Shown piece after piece: positions 17,464-25,711 of a stretch of 64,000 nt of DNA. Source of the DNA: Pseudodonghicola sp048268305 (GTDB lineage Bacteria; Pseudomonadota; Alphaproteobacteria; Rhodobacterales; Rhodobacteraceae); NCBI RefSeq assembly GCF_048268305.1, contig NZ_JBLWVT010000001.1, positions 372,001 through 436,000 of the forward strand, written 5' to 3'. Under the pieces are notes generated by a model. The model was given only the letters and a program-made list of their open reading frames with translations, was not told where the DNA came from and made no database searches. The number at the start of each line of letters is the position of its first letter. Position 1 is the first letter of the stretch. The translations under genes were made by a program, and so were the position numbers.

Positions 17464-18114
17464 TCAGCGCGGCATCGGGATGGCGTGCACCGTGGCGCCG
17501 GTGAGCAGCGCCAGCGCTTCGGGGCGCATCAGGTCGGACAGAGCAGGGTCATTCGTTCTGAGCCCGCCGGTATAGCTGCCGTAGGCGGGCAGGATCACCC
17601 GGTCCCGGTCCAGCAGAAAGGCGGGGCGAGTGGCCGTCGCGAGCCGGGCCTTGGGGTGGTAATGGCCGGAAATCTCGCCGCTCGCCCCGGGGCGGGCGAT
17701 ATGGCGAAAGCTCAGCGGTGCCAGTGGCAGTTCGGCCAATGAGGTTCCCGCCAGTCCCGCCGGGCCTGCGTCATGATTGCCCTCGATCCAGACCCAGCGC
17801 CGTCCCGCTTGTAGCTTGGCGATCCATTGCCGTTCCTCCTCGGGCAGGGCGCGGGCGGCGTCGAGATCGTCGAAACTGTCGCCCAGGCAGATCACGATGC
17901 GAGGCTGCATCCGGGTCAGGTCGACGGCCAGACGGGTCAGCGTGTCGCGGGTGTCATAGGGCGGCAGCGCCGCGCCGCCGCGCCGGGCGATGCGTTCGGA
18001 TTTGCCCAGATGCAGGTCGGAAACGCAGAGCAGCCGCTGATCGGGCCACCAGAGCGCGCCACTGCCAAAGGCCACCAGCGATATGCCGGCAAGGGTGAAG
18101 TCGAAACCGTTCAT
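17464..18114 (-). CDS. pdeM: Ligase-associated DNA damage response endonuclease PdeM
   Basis: A 216-residue calcineurin-like metallophosphoesterase. The metal-binding motifs are complete: SDLHLGKSE (DxH), LGDSFDD (GDxxD), WIEGNHD (GNHD) and SGHYHPK (GHxH). PdeM proteins are found with an Lhr-type helicase, an ATP-dependent ligase and an exonuclease in a DNA repair module. Here the helicase is near (19011-21431), but zinT intervenes and the ligase and exonuclease are not in the window. The ATG at 18114 (MNGFDFTLAG) is preferred over upstream ATGs at 18126 and 18150 because of GGAACGGAG just before it. Confidence 0.9.
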   Translation of the reverse strand: MNGFDFTLAGISLVAFGSGALWWPDQRLLCVSDLHLGKSERIARRGGAALPPYDTRDTLTRLAVDLTRMQPRIVICLGDSFDDLDAARALPEEERQWIAKLQAGRRWVWIEGNHDAGPAGLAGTSLAELPLAPLSFRHIARPGASGEISGHYHPKARLATATRPAFLLDRDRVILPAYGSYTGGLRTNDPALSDLMRPEALALLTGATVHAIPMPR

Positions 18115-18209
18115 GCTCCGTTCCATGATCCGGGGCGGAGCAAAAGGCAAGGGGCGGCAACGCGCCCCCTGCGGGTTGCCGCCGGGCGGGCGGCCTCAGA
18201 AAGCGGCGA

Positions 18210-18887
18210 TCAATGCGCCATCATCTCGTGCACGATCTGATCCGGGCTCAGCGCCGCGGGATAATAGGTCGGCCAGTTGGTGACCTCCTCCAGCAGCGCG
18301 GCGCGGTCATCGCCCCAATAGAGGTGATAGTGATCGGACACCGAGGGCGCGATGCGGTGATCGCTGAACTGGATGAAGCCCGGGGCGGCCTGGTCCCCGG
18401 CGGTCTTGGCGAAGATGAAGCGCACGCCGCGGTTGCCCTTCTTGTAGGTCAGCACCTCGAACCCGTCGCTGGCATAGGTGCCGGTGACCGCCTTGTCGCC
18501 GGTGTAAAAGCTGACCTGGTCGCCGTCGATCACGATCCGGTCGACATCGGTCCTATAGCCGATCTCGTAGTAAGCCTTGTAGTCGGCGGCGGTCTGCGTG
18601 CCGTGTTCGGCCTTATGCGCCATCACCGGGTCGAGCGTGCCGTTCATCAGCAGGGGAAAGACCGACTGCCAGCCGCCTTCCCAATCGGACAATGGGCGCG
18701 CGGCGATCTGGCTGTCTTCGAAATAGCCGTTGTAGATTTGCTTTTGCTGCTCGTCGCCATGGCTGTGGTCATGCGTGTGGGTGTGGTCGGCCGGCTTGGC
18801 GCTCTGCTCTGCCTGGGCTTCTACCGCGAAGAGCGTCATCGCCCCGATGGCCAATGCACCGACGTGCCGCGTGATCGTGGTTTTCAT
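18210..18887 (-). CDS. zinT: ZinT/YodA family periplasmic metal-binding protein
   Basis: A 225-residue secreted lipocalin-like protein. The signal peptide MKTTITRHVGALAIGAMTLF is cut near VEAQAE. A His/Asp-rich stretch (DHTHTHDHSHGDEQ) follows, then the ZinT fold (YFEDSQIAARPLSDWEGGWQ) and the metal-binding histidines SDHRIAPSVSDHYHLYWG. ZinT binds zinc or cadmium in the periplasm and helps ZnuABC-type uptake. A perfect Zur-type palindrome lies about 43 bases upstream of the ATG, so the gene is predicted to be derepressed under zinc starvation. The znuABC genes are not in the window. Confidence 0.94.
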   Translation of the reverse strand: MKTTITRHVGALAIGAMTLFAVEAQAEQSAKPADHTHTHDHSHGDEQQKQIYNGYFEDSQIAARPLSDWEGGWQSVFPLLMNGTLDPVMAHKAEHGTQTAADYKAYYEIGYRTDVDRIVIDGDQVSFYTGDKAVTGTYASDGFEVLTYKKGNRGVRFIFAKTAGDQAAPGFIQFSDHRIAPSVSDHYHLYWGDDRAALLEEVTNWPTYYPAALSPDQIVHEMMAH

Positions 18888-18929
18888 GGTTGGGAACCCT
18901 TTCAAGTGGTCTTGGGGATTATTAGAATC

Positions 18930-18947
18930 GTTACGTTATAACGTAAC
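18930..18947. promoter_or_regulatory. Zur-type operator upstream of zinT
   Basis: GTTACGTTATAACGTAAC is a perfect 18-bp palindrome whose GTTATAAC centre matches the core of known Zur boxes. It lies 43 bases upstream of the zinT start and downstream of the lhr stop, so it can serve only zinT. Confidence 0.85.
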
Positions 18948-19010
18948 TTTGTGACTAGAGGACTTGCCTCTGACTGGCAATCCCCGGGGAGAGGTTGGTG
19001 GTGGCGTGGC

Positions 19011-21431
19011 CTAGCTCTGCGGTAGCCCCGCCAGCCCGGACGCGGCCATCAGCCGTGCCGCTTCCTCTGCCAGCAGCCGCTCCTCTGCCTGGCCGGCGAC
19101 GGGCACCCGGCCGATCTCCAAGAGCAGCGGCGCGGCCAGCGGCGTCACGCGATTTAGCCGGATGTGGTCAATCCGGTCGCCGACGCGGTCGAGCATCTCT
19201 TCGATCCGTCCGAAATCGACCAGGCCGCGCATCGCCTCGGTCCGGGTGATCCGCAGCATCAGGTGGGAAGGGTCGTATTTCAGCAAGGTGTCATAGAGGA
19301 TGTCCGAGGAAAACGTCGCCTGCCGCCCGGTCTTGCGTTGCGAGGAAGGGATGTTCCGTTCGATCAGCCCGGCGATGGTGGCACTGGCGCGGAAGGTGCG
19401 TTTCATCACCGCATTACCCGCCAGCCAGTCATCAAGCCCCGCCCGCAACGCCGCCCGGTCGAACAGCGGGGCGGGATCGTCGAGCGGGTCGAGCCCCCAG
19501 ATCAGCGTGGCGTAATCGGTGGCGACGAAGCCCAGCGGGGCGAGCCCCATCTCTTCCATCCGCTTGGTCAGCAAGAGGCCCAGCGTCTGCTGCGCGTTGC
19601 GCCCCGCGAAGCCATAGACGCACAGATGCGCGCGCCCCTCATGTGGAAAGCTTTCGATCAGCAGCCGGCCCTGCTGCGGCAGGCGGGAGACCTGGCGCTG
19701 CAGCGCCAGCCAGTCGGCGGTATGGCGCGGCAGTTGCGGCCAGTCATCGGCCGCGAAAAGCGCGAGAATGCGCGCGCTGAGCTGCGTCGAGGTGGCGAAT
19801 TTTGTCCCCGAGAATGTGGCGATCTTGGGCTCGCGCGCGGCATCCCGGCTGACCACCACGGTCATTTCGCGCAGGCCTTCGTATCGCACGATCTGGCCGC
19901 CGATCAGGAAGGTGTCGCCAGCGCTGAGCGAGGCGGCGAAGGCCTCCTCGACCTCGCCCAGGGGTTTGCCGCCCCGGCCGCTCATCCGCACCTTCAACAG
20001 GTCACTGTCCTGGATGGTGCCGATGTTCATCCGGACCCTTTGGGCGCTGCGCGGATCGCGCAATTGCCACAACCCGTCGGGTCGCTGCATCAGCCGGCGC
20101 CATTTGTCATAGGCTTTCAGCGCATAGCCACCGGTGGCGCAGAACTCCAGGCAATCGTCGAAATCGGCGCGGGGCAGGGCGGCATAGGGGCCGGCGCTGC
20201 GGACCTCTTCATAAAGCTGATCGGCATCGAAGGGGCCGGAGCAGGCCACGATCAGGATCTGCTGGCAGAGCACGTCGAGCGGCCCCGGCCCGCGCGGATC
20301 GCCATCCAGCGCGTGATCGCGCACCGCCTCCAGCGCCGCGACGCATTCGACCACCTCGAACCGGTTGGCCGGGACCAGCAGCGCCTTGGAGGGGGCGTTA
20401 TAGCGGTGGTTGGCCCGCCCGATCCGCTGCACCAGCCGCTTGACGTTCTTCGGCGCGCCGACCTGGATCACCAGATCGACATCGCCCCAGTCGATGCCGA
20501 GATCGAGGCTGCCGGTGCAGACCACGGCGCGCAGCTTGCCGGCGGTCATCGCCGCCTCGACCCGTTCCCGTTGCGCTCGGTCTAGGCTGCCGTGATGGAT
20601 GCCGATCGGCAGGCTGTCGTCATTGGCGAGCCACAGGTTGTGAAAGAAGATCTCGGCCTGCGCCCTTGTGTTGTGAAAGATCAGCGTGGTCTTGTGGCGC
20701 TTGATCTGCTCCAGCACTGCCGGGATGGCATAGGCGGCGCCACCGCCGGCCCAGGGCGGCAGCTCTGCCGTCTGCAACATGGCGATATCGGGATCGGGGC
20801 CGGGATCGGCCAGAACGATGGCGCAGGGATCGGGGTGACGGGCCAGCAGGCGCGCCATCGCCGCCGGATCCTCCACCGTCGCCGAGAGGCCGACGCGCCT
20901 GAGCCCGGGACAAAGACCCTGAAGCCGCGCCAGCGCCAGCAAGAGCTGATCACCGCGTTTCGATTCGGCCAAGGCGTGGATTTCGTCGACCACCACCCGT
21001 TGCAGCCCGGCGAACATCCGCGGCGCATCCTCGTAGGAGGTCAGCAGCGCCAGGCTTTCCGGCGTGGTCAGCAGGATATGCGGCGGGTCGGCGCGCTGGC
21101 GCTTCTTCTGCGTCTGGGTGGTGTCGCCGGTGCGATCCTCGATCCGGATTGCCAGCCCCATCTCTTCGACCGGGGCGCGCAGGTTGCGCTTGATATCGGC
21201 CGCCAGCGCCTTGAGCGGCGAGACATAGAGGGTATGGAGCCCCGGCGCCGGATCGGCGCCAAGCTCGGCCAGCGTCGGCAGAAACCCCGCCATGGTCTTG
21301 CCGCCGCCAGTGGGGGCGATCAGCAGCGTGGCGGGATCGCCGGCGCGGGCCAGCATTTCGGCCTGATGCGGATGGATGTCCCAGCCGCGGGCAGCGAACC
21401 AGCCGGCAATCTGCGGCGGCAGGCCGGGCAT
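19011..21431 (-). CDS. Ligase-associated DNA damage response DEXH-box helicase (Lhr-type)
   Basis: An 806-residue superfamily 2 helicase. Motifs in order are APTGGGKT (Walker A, about residues 37-44), SPLKALAADIKRN, VVDEIHALAE (DEIH box), LSATVED (motif III), CTGSLDLGIDWG and QRIGRANHR (motif VI), followed by the long Lhr C-terminal domain. It belongs to the repair-associated group that pairs with PdeM and an ATP-dependent DNA ligase. The ATG at 21431 (MPGLPPQIAGWF) is chosen because it lies just after the marR stop; longer in-frame starts would overlap that gene. Confidence 0.92.
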   Translation of the reverse strand: MPGLPPQIAGWFAARGWDIHPHQAEMLARAGDPATLLIAPTGGGKTMAGFLPTLAELGADPAPGLHTLYVSPLKALAADIKRNLRAPVEEMGLAIRIEDRTGDTTQTQKKRQRADPPHILLTTPESLALLTSYEDAPRMFAGLQRVVVDEIHALAESKRGDQLLLALARLQGLCPGLRRVGLSATVEDPAAMARLLARHPDPCAIVLADPGPDPDIAMLQTAELPPWAGGGAAYAIPAVLEQIKRHKTTLIFHNTRAQAEIFFHNLWLANDDSLPIGIHHGSLDRAQRERVEAAMTAGKLRAVVCTGSLDLGIDWGDVDLVIQVGAPKNVKRLVQRIGRANHRYNAPSKALLVPANRFEVVECVAALEAVRDHALDGDPRGPGPLDVLCQQILIVACSGPFDADQLYEEVRSAGPYAALPRADFDDCLEFCATGGYALKAYDKWRRLMQRPDGLWQLRDPRSAQRVRMNIGTIQDSDLLKVRMSGRGGKPLGEVEEAFAASLSAGDTFLIGGQIVRYEGLREMTVVVSRDAAREPKIATFSGTKFATSTQLSARILALFAADDWPQLPRHTADWLALQRQVSRLPQQGRLLIESFPHEGRAHLCVYGFAGRNAQQTLGLLLTKRMEEMGLAPLGFVATDYATLIWGLDPLDDPAPLFDRAALRAGLDDWLAGNAVMKRTFRASATIAGLIERNIPSSQRKTGRQATFSSDILYDTLLKYDPSHLMLRITRTEAMRGLVDFGRIEEMLDRVGDRIDHIRLNRVTPLAAPLLLEIGRVPVAGQAEERLLAEEAARLMAASGLAGLPQS

Positions 21432-21438
21432 CGCCGCC

Positions 21439-22050
21439 TCAGGACGCCGCGGGGATGGTGCGCAGCCGCGCGGCGATCTCGTCGATCTCCTGCGGATAGC
21501 GGTCGGGGCCGACGGCGGCGGCATCGCTGGTCCAGGCGGCGAAGCGATTGAAGAGGGGGATGAAGGTCTCGATCTCCTCCGCCGTCCAGCCGGAGAGGAA
21601 CTCGCCCATCACCAGGAACTTGAACCGTCGCACCGCATCGACGATGGCGGCGCCGCGGTCGGTCAGCTCGACGATGGTGCGCCGCGCATCCATCTGGCTG
21701 ACGGTACGATGCGCCAGCCCCTTGGCGATCAGCTCGCTCACCTGCCGCGAGGCGCGGGAGGGGTCGATCCTGAGCCTCGTGGCGATGGTCGAGACCATGG
21801 TTTCGGGCTCTTCCTCGCAGCCGAATTCCTTGCCTGGCGCGTCGGTCGCCATCAGCACGTCAAGCTGGGCGAGGTCGATTTCCGCCTCCAGCCCCAGCGC
21901 CTTCAGCGCGGCGATGCCCAGTTCCCGCTTGTTCACGCGGCGGCGCCAGCGTTGCAGCGTCGCGTCGATCTCCAGCGCTGCTCGGGTGATGTCTCGGTCG
22001 ATTCCGGCGCCTTCCAGAAAGTTCGCCAGGGCCTCATTGCGCTCGGCTAT
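21439..22050 (-). CDS. MarR-family transcriptional regulator, apparent ATA start
   Basis: A winged-helix regulator. The visible features are RLRIDPSRASRQVSELIAKG (recognition helix) and MDARRTIVELTDRG (wing). From the first GTG (21936) the protein has 165 residues, but the frame stays open upstream and encodes a family-like N-terminus (ALANFLEGAGIDRDITRAAL, EIDATLQRWRRRV). No ATG, GTG or TTG occurs in that stretch. A strong GGAGG lies eight bases before an ATA at 22050-22048, which would give 203 residues. It is divergent from an MFS exporter across a 29-bp palindrome, a standard layout for MarR repressors of efflux pumps. Confidence 0.82.
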   Translation of the reverse strand: MAERNEALANFLEGAGIDRDITRAALEIDATLQRWRRRVNKRELGIAALKALGLEAEIDLAQLDVLMATDAPGKEFGCEEEPETMVSTIATRLRIDPSRASRQVSELIAKGLAHRTVSQMDARRTIVELTDRGAAIVDAVRRFKFLVMGEFLSGWTAEEIETFIPLFNRFAAWTSDAAAVGPDRYPQEIDEIAARLRTIPAAS

Positions 22051-22096
22051 CGGTCTGTCCTCCAGATCGGGACCCGCGCGATACGGGTCATGAGGT

Positions 22097-22125
22097 GCAA
22101 TTACATGTCATTGACATGTAATTGC
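22097..22125. promoter_or_regulatory. 29-bp palindromic operator between marR and the MFS exporter
   Basis: GCAATTACATGTCA and its reverse complement TGACATGTAATTGC flank a single T, giving two perfect 14-bp arms; the pairing extends one base further on each side. It sits in the divergent promoter region and is the obvious binding site for the MarR-family repressor. Confidence 0.85.
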
Positions 22126-22245
22126 AAGTTGCACATATATGCCTTCAACAAACAAGCGCAGGGCGATGCCGCCCCTGCCTGCGTGGCCTCCGCGCGAGAG
22201 GCCGTCGCCGCGCCGTTATTGAAGTTTCAAATCAAGGATTACCAC

Positions 22246-23772
22246 GTGCCAGCCCCGACCCCAAGCCCGACCGAAGGACATGAGAGCGCCCGCATTCGTC
22301 TTGTGATCCTGGGGGCGGCCTCGGTGCTGTTCATCGCCTCGCTCGGGCAGACGGTGGTCACCACGGCATTGCCCTCGATCCTGAGCGATCTGGGCGGGCT
22401 GTCGCAGATCACCTGGGTGATCACCGCCTATCTGATGGCGGCGACCGTCGGCTCTCCGGTCTGCGGCAAGCTGGGCGATCTCTTCGGGCGCAAGGCGGTG
22501 CTTCAGGTGGGGATCGGCGTGTTCCTGTTGGGCTCGCTGATCTGCGCCCTGGCGCCGAGCCTCTGGGTGCTGGTGGCGGGGCGTGCGGTGCAGGGGCTGG
22601 GGGGCGGCGGGCTGATCGTGGTGTCGATGGCCGCGGTCGCCGATGCGGTGCCGCCGCGTCAGCGCGGGCGCTATCAGGGCATGCTGGGCAGCGTCTTTGG
22701 CGTCTCGACCGTGATCGGGCCCCTGGCCGGCGGCTTCATCGTCCAGCACGCGCCCTGGCAATGGCTGTTCCTGATGAACCTGCCGCTGGGGCTGGCCGCG
22801 CTGGTGACGCTGACGATCTGCCTGCCCTCGGCGGGGCCGCGCGGCAAGCCGTCGATCGACTTTCTCGGCGCCGGAAGCCTGGCGCTCGTGCTGTCGCTCG
22901 CCGTCATCACCGCCAGTCTCGGCGGCAGCACCTTTGCCTGGACCAGCCCCGAAATGATGGGGCTTTTGGCCGCCGTCCTGTTGGCCCTGGTCCTGTTCAT
23001 CTTCATCGAGACCCGCGCGGCGGAGCCGATCCTGCCGCTGCGCCTGTTCCGCATCAACAACTTCGTGGTCTCCAATACCGTCGGGCTGATCGTCGGCACT
23101 GCCATGTTCGGCACCATCACCTTCGTGCCCTTCTTCATGCAGGTGGTGAAGGGGATGTCGCCGGCGCTGTCGGGGATGTTCACCTTTCCGATGATGCTGG
23201 GGATCATCGCCTCGTCCTTCGCGGCGGGGCAGACGATGATGCGCACCGGGCACTACCGGCTGCTGCCGGTGTTCTCGACGCTGTTGCTGATGCTGGCGAT
23301 GGCGTCGCTGGCCTTGGCCACGGGGGAGACGCCGAACTGGCGCATCGCGCTGTCGATGGTGCTGGCCGGGGTCGGCATCGGCCCGGTGATGGGCGTCAGC
23401 GTCGCCGCCATTCAGAACGCCGTGCCGTTCAACATGGTCGGCATCGGCACCGCCAGCGCCAATATGTTCCGGCTGATCGGTGGGTCGATCGGCACCGCCA
23501 TCTTCGGCGCCATCTTTGCCACCGGGCTGTCGCGTCAGCTTGGCAGTGCGTTGGGCGGCATGAACCCCCGGGCGCTGAGCAACGAGATGATCGCCGCGAT
23601 GGAGCCCGGGCTGCGCGAAACCGTCACCCATGGCATTGCCATGGCGCTGCACCCGGTTTTCTGGATCGCGGCGGGCATGGCGGTCATCGCCTGCCTGATC
23701 TCGCTTCTGATGGTCGAACGGCCGCTGGATGCGCGGGTGCCGCTGCCGAAGGAAACCGCGCCGGCGGAATGA
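22246..23772 (+). CDS. DHA2-family MFS multidrug exporter (14 TM)
   Basis: A 508-residue integral membrane protein of the EmrB/QacA drug:H+ antiporter type with about 14 hydrophobic helices. Motif A reads GKLGDLFGRKAVLQ, and antiporter motif C reads VIGPLAGGFIVQ. SILSDLGGLSQITWVITAYL near the first helix pair is typical. The GTG at 22246 is chosen because AAGGA lies seven bases upstream and the protein then begins shortly before the first helix. It faces a MarR gene across a long palindrome, so substrate-induced derepression is likely. The substrate cannot be told from sequence. Confidence 0.93.
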   Translation: MPAPTPSPTEGHESARIRLVILGAASVLFIASLGQTVVTTALPSILSDLGGLSQITWVITAYLMAATVGSPVCGKLGDLFGRKAVLQVGIGVFLLGSLICALAPSLWVLVAGRAVQGLGGGGLIVVSMAAVADAVPPRQRGRYQGMLGSVFGVSTVIGPLAGGFIVQHAPWQWLFLMNLPLGLAALVTLTICLPSAGPRGKPSIDFLGAGSLALVLSLAVITASLGGSTFAWTSPEMMGLLAAVLLALVLFIFIETRAAEPILPLRLFRINNFVVSNTVGLIVGTAMFGTITFVPFFMQVVKGMSPALSGMFTFPMMLGIIASSFAAGQTMMRTGHYRLLPVFSTLLLMLAMASLALATGETPNWRIALSMVLAGVGIGPVMGVSVAAIQNAVPFNMVGIGTASANMFRLIGGSIGTAIFGAIFATGLSRQLGSALGGMNPRALSNEMIAAMEPGLRETVTHGIAMALHPVFWIAAGMAVIACLISLLMVERPLDARVPLPKETAPAE

Positions 23773-23798
23773 TCCGGGCGGCGCGGCGCTTTCGGGAG

Positions 23799-25106
23799 CT
23801 AGCGGATGATCTCGGTCTCGCGCACGAAGAGGTTGTCCCAGGCGCGGTCGATCAGCTCGGGCGTCATCTGATAGGGGATGCCCTCGAACTCGCAGATGGC
23901 GATCATCTGGTCGATCAGGAAGACCGGCTGATAGTTGGCATAGACGTTGTCGATCTGCGGATACTTCTCCTTCAGCAGATAGATCAGCGCCTGTTCGTCC
24001 AGCGGCATGCCCTTCTTGCGGGCGACCAGGGCGAAGATCTTCAGGAAATCCTGCTGGCTGGGCCCGTCGATCAGGATCTTGAAGAAAATCCGTCTGAGCG
24101 CCGCCTTGTCGAAGATCTCGTTCGGATGGAAGTTGGTCGAGAAGATCACCAGCGTGTCGAAAGGCACCTCGAACTTCTCGCCCGATTGCAGGCCGAGGAT
24201 GTCCTTGCTTTCCTCCAGGGGCACGATCCAGCGGTTGATCAGCGCCTGCGGCGGTTCCGCCTGGCGGCCGAGGTCGTCGACGATGAAGATGCCGCCGGTG
24301 GATTTCAGCTGCAGCGGCGCCTGATAGGTGCGCGCGGTCGGATTATAGACCAGATCGAGCATCGACAGCGACAGCTCGCCCCCCGTCACCACGGTGGGGC
24401 GTTCGCATTTGACATAGCGCGCGTCGAACCGTTTGGCTCGGCGCAGGCGGGTCGGATCCTCGGGTTCGGCCATGATCTCGCTATGCACGATCGGGTCATA
24501 GACGGTGATCACCTGGCCGGAATATTCGATCGCGCGGGGGACGAAGATATGATCCCCCAGCGCCTTGCGGATGCCGTTCGAGATCGAGGATTTGCCGTTG
24601 CCGGGCGGGCCGTACATCAGGATCGACCGGCCGGCGCTGACCGCCGGCCCTAAGTGGTCGAGCAGGCTTTGGGGCAGGATCAGATCGCCCATCGCCTTGG
24701 TGAGCTGGGCTCGCGTCACCTGAATGTTGCGGATCGACTGGCGTTTGACCTGCTGCTCATAGACCTGCAGCGGCACCGGCATGGCACCGAAATATTCCGA
24801 TTGCGCCAGCGCATCGAGCGCGCGGGCCTTGCCCACCTCGGTGAGCTGATAGCCCATCTCGCCGCCCGGCCCGGCGTTGAGCGCCCCCGTCACCTCAAGC
24901 AGCCGCTGGTTGCGGGCAAGGTCGATCAGCTCCTGGGTGATCTGTACCGGCAGGCACAGCGCCTCTGCGGTTGCCGCGACGGTCTCGGTATTCTTGCGGA
25001 AGATCGTCTTCAGCAGGATGTCCCGCATCATCACCATGGGAAGCTGCATCTCGGCCAGCGACCGGGGCGCGGGCGGGGCAAGATCGGGGGCGGATGGCAT
25101 GTTCAT
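23799..25106 (-). CDS. AAA-type ATPase at the end of the tad locus
   Basis: A 435-residue ATPase. A winged-helix-like N-terminus (residues 20-100, TVAATAEALCLPVQITQELI) precedes the AAA core. Walker A GPPGNGKS is at 166-173, Walker B is GIFIVDDLGRQ, and VIFSTNFHPNEIFDKAALRR is a sensor region. I recall similar ATPases next to cpaA in Rhodobacteraceae tad loci, but their role is not established. It is the last gene of the minus-strand tad series, about 100 bases after cpaA. No membrane segment or secretion-ATPase signature is present, so it is distinct from TadA. Confidence 0.8.
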   Translation of the reverse strand: MNMPSAPDLAPPAPRSLAEMQLPMVMMRDILLKTIFRKNTETVAATAEALCLPVQITQELIDLARNQRLLEVTGALNAGPGGEMGYQLTEVGKARALDALAQSEYFGAMPVPLQVYEQQVKRQSIRNIQVTRAQLTKAMGDLILPQSLLDHLGPAVSAGRSILMYGPPGNGKSSISNGIRKALGDHIFVPRAIEYSGQVITVYDPIVHSEIMAEPEDPTRLRRAKRFDARYVKCERPTVVTGGELSLSMLDLVYNPTARTYQAPLQLKSTGGIFIVDDLGRQAEPPQALINRWIVPLEESKDILGLQSGEKFEVPFDTLVIFSTNFHPNEIFDKAALRRIFFKILIDGPSQQDFLKIFALVARKKGMPLDEQALIYLLKEKYPQIDNVYANYQPVFLIDQMIAICEFEGIPYQMTPELIDRAWDNLFVRETEIIR

Positions 25107-25212
25107 GCGGCGGGCCTTCGGACGTGCGGAAAGGGGGCTGCAGCCCCGGTTTGCCGTGAGGGTGGCGCGGCAATGTGGCAGTTCCGGGGCAAAGCCGCGG
25201 CCAAAGCCGGTC

Positions 25213-25707
25213 TCAGGCGCCGTAGATCGCGCCGAGGATCAGATAGAGCGCCAGCGTGCTGCCCAGTGACAGGCCCATGGGGAATTTCCTGCCCGCCGAC
25301 CAGCTTTTCCAGCCCGGCGCGATCCGGCGGAGCGGGGTGTATTTCACCATCCGATGGGTGGCGAAGGCCGCCAGCAGGTTGGCGGCGAAGAGCGCCAGCA
25401 ACAGCCGCAGGTCGCCCGGCGCGATGAAGGGGGCGGCGGCGGCGGCGAATTTCGCATCGCCCGCGCCCATGCCCCCGGCCGAGGCCAGCACGAAGCCCAC
25501 CACCAGAACCCCGAGCATCTGCAACAGCCGCAGCCCATAGACCGGCAGGGGCAGGGCGATCAGCCCGATCAGCAGGAAGACCGCCGCCAGCGCCAGCACC
25601 GCCTGATTGGTGATCCGCATCTGGCTGAGATCGGTGAAGCAGACATAGAAGCAGATCGGCAGGACGAAGGGCAGGAACCAGATCGCCGCCACGGTCGTGA
25701 TGGCCAT
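25213..25707 (-). CDS. cpaA: Prepilin peptidase CpaA/TadV (A24 family)
   Basis: A 164-residue inner-membrane aspartyl protease with about five helices that processes Flp prepilins. The catalytic aspartates are Asp26 (FTDLSQMRI) and Asp84 in GMGAGDAKF, which matches the GxGD motif. It lacks the N-methylation domain of long type IV prepilin peptidases, as is normal for TadV. It lies five bases after the TPR lipoprotein gene, inside the tad series. Its substrates are presumably the two Flp-like pilins at 35768-35965 and 35386-35568. Confidence 0.93.
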   Translation of the reverse strand: MAITTVAAIWFLPFVLPICFYVCFTDLSQMRITNQAVLALAAVFLLIGLIALPLPVYGLRLLQMLGVLVVGFVLASAGGMGAGDAKFAAAAAPFIAPGDLRLLLALFAANLLAAFATHRMVKYTPLRRIAPGWKSWSAGRKFPMGLSLGSTLALYLILGAIYGA

Positions 25708-25711
25708 GGGC

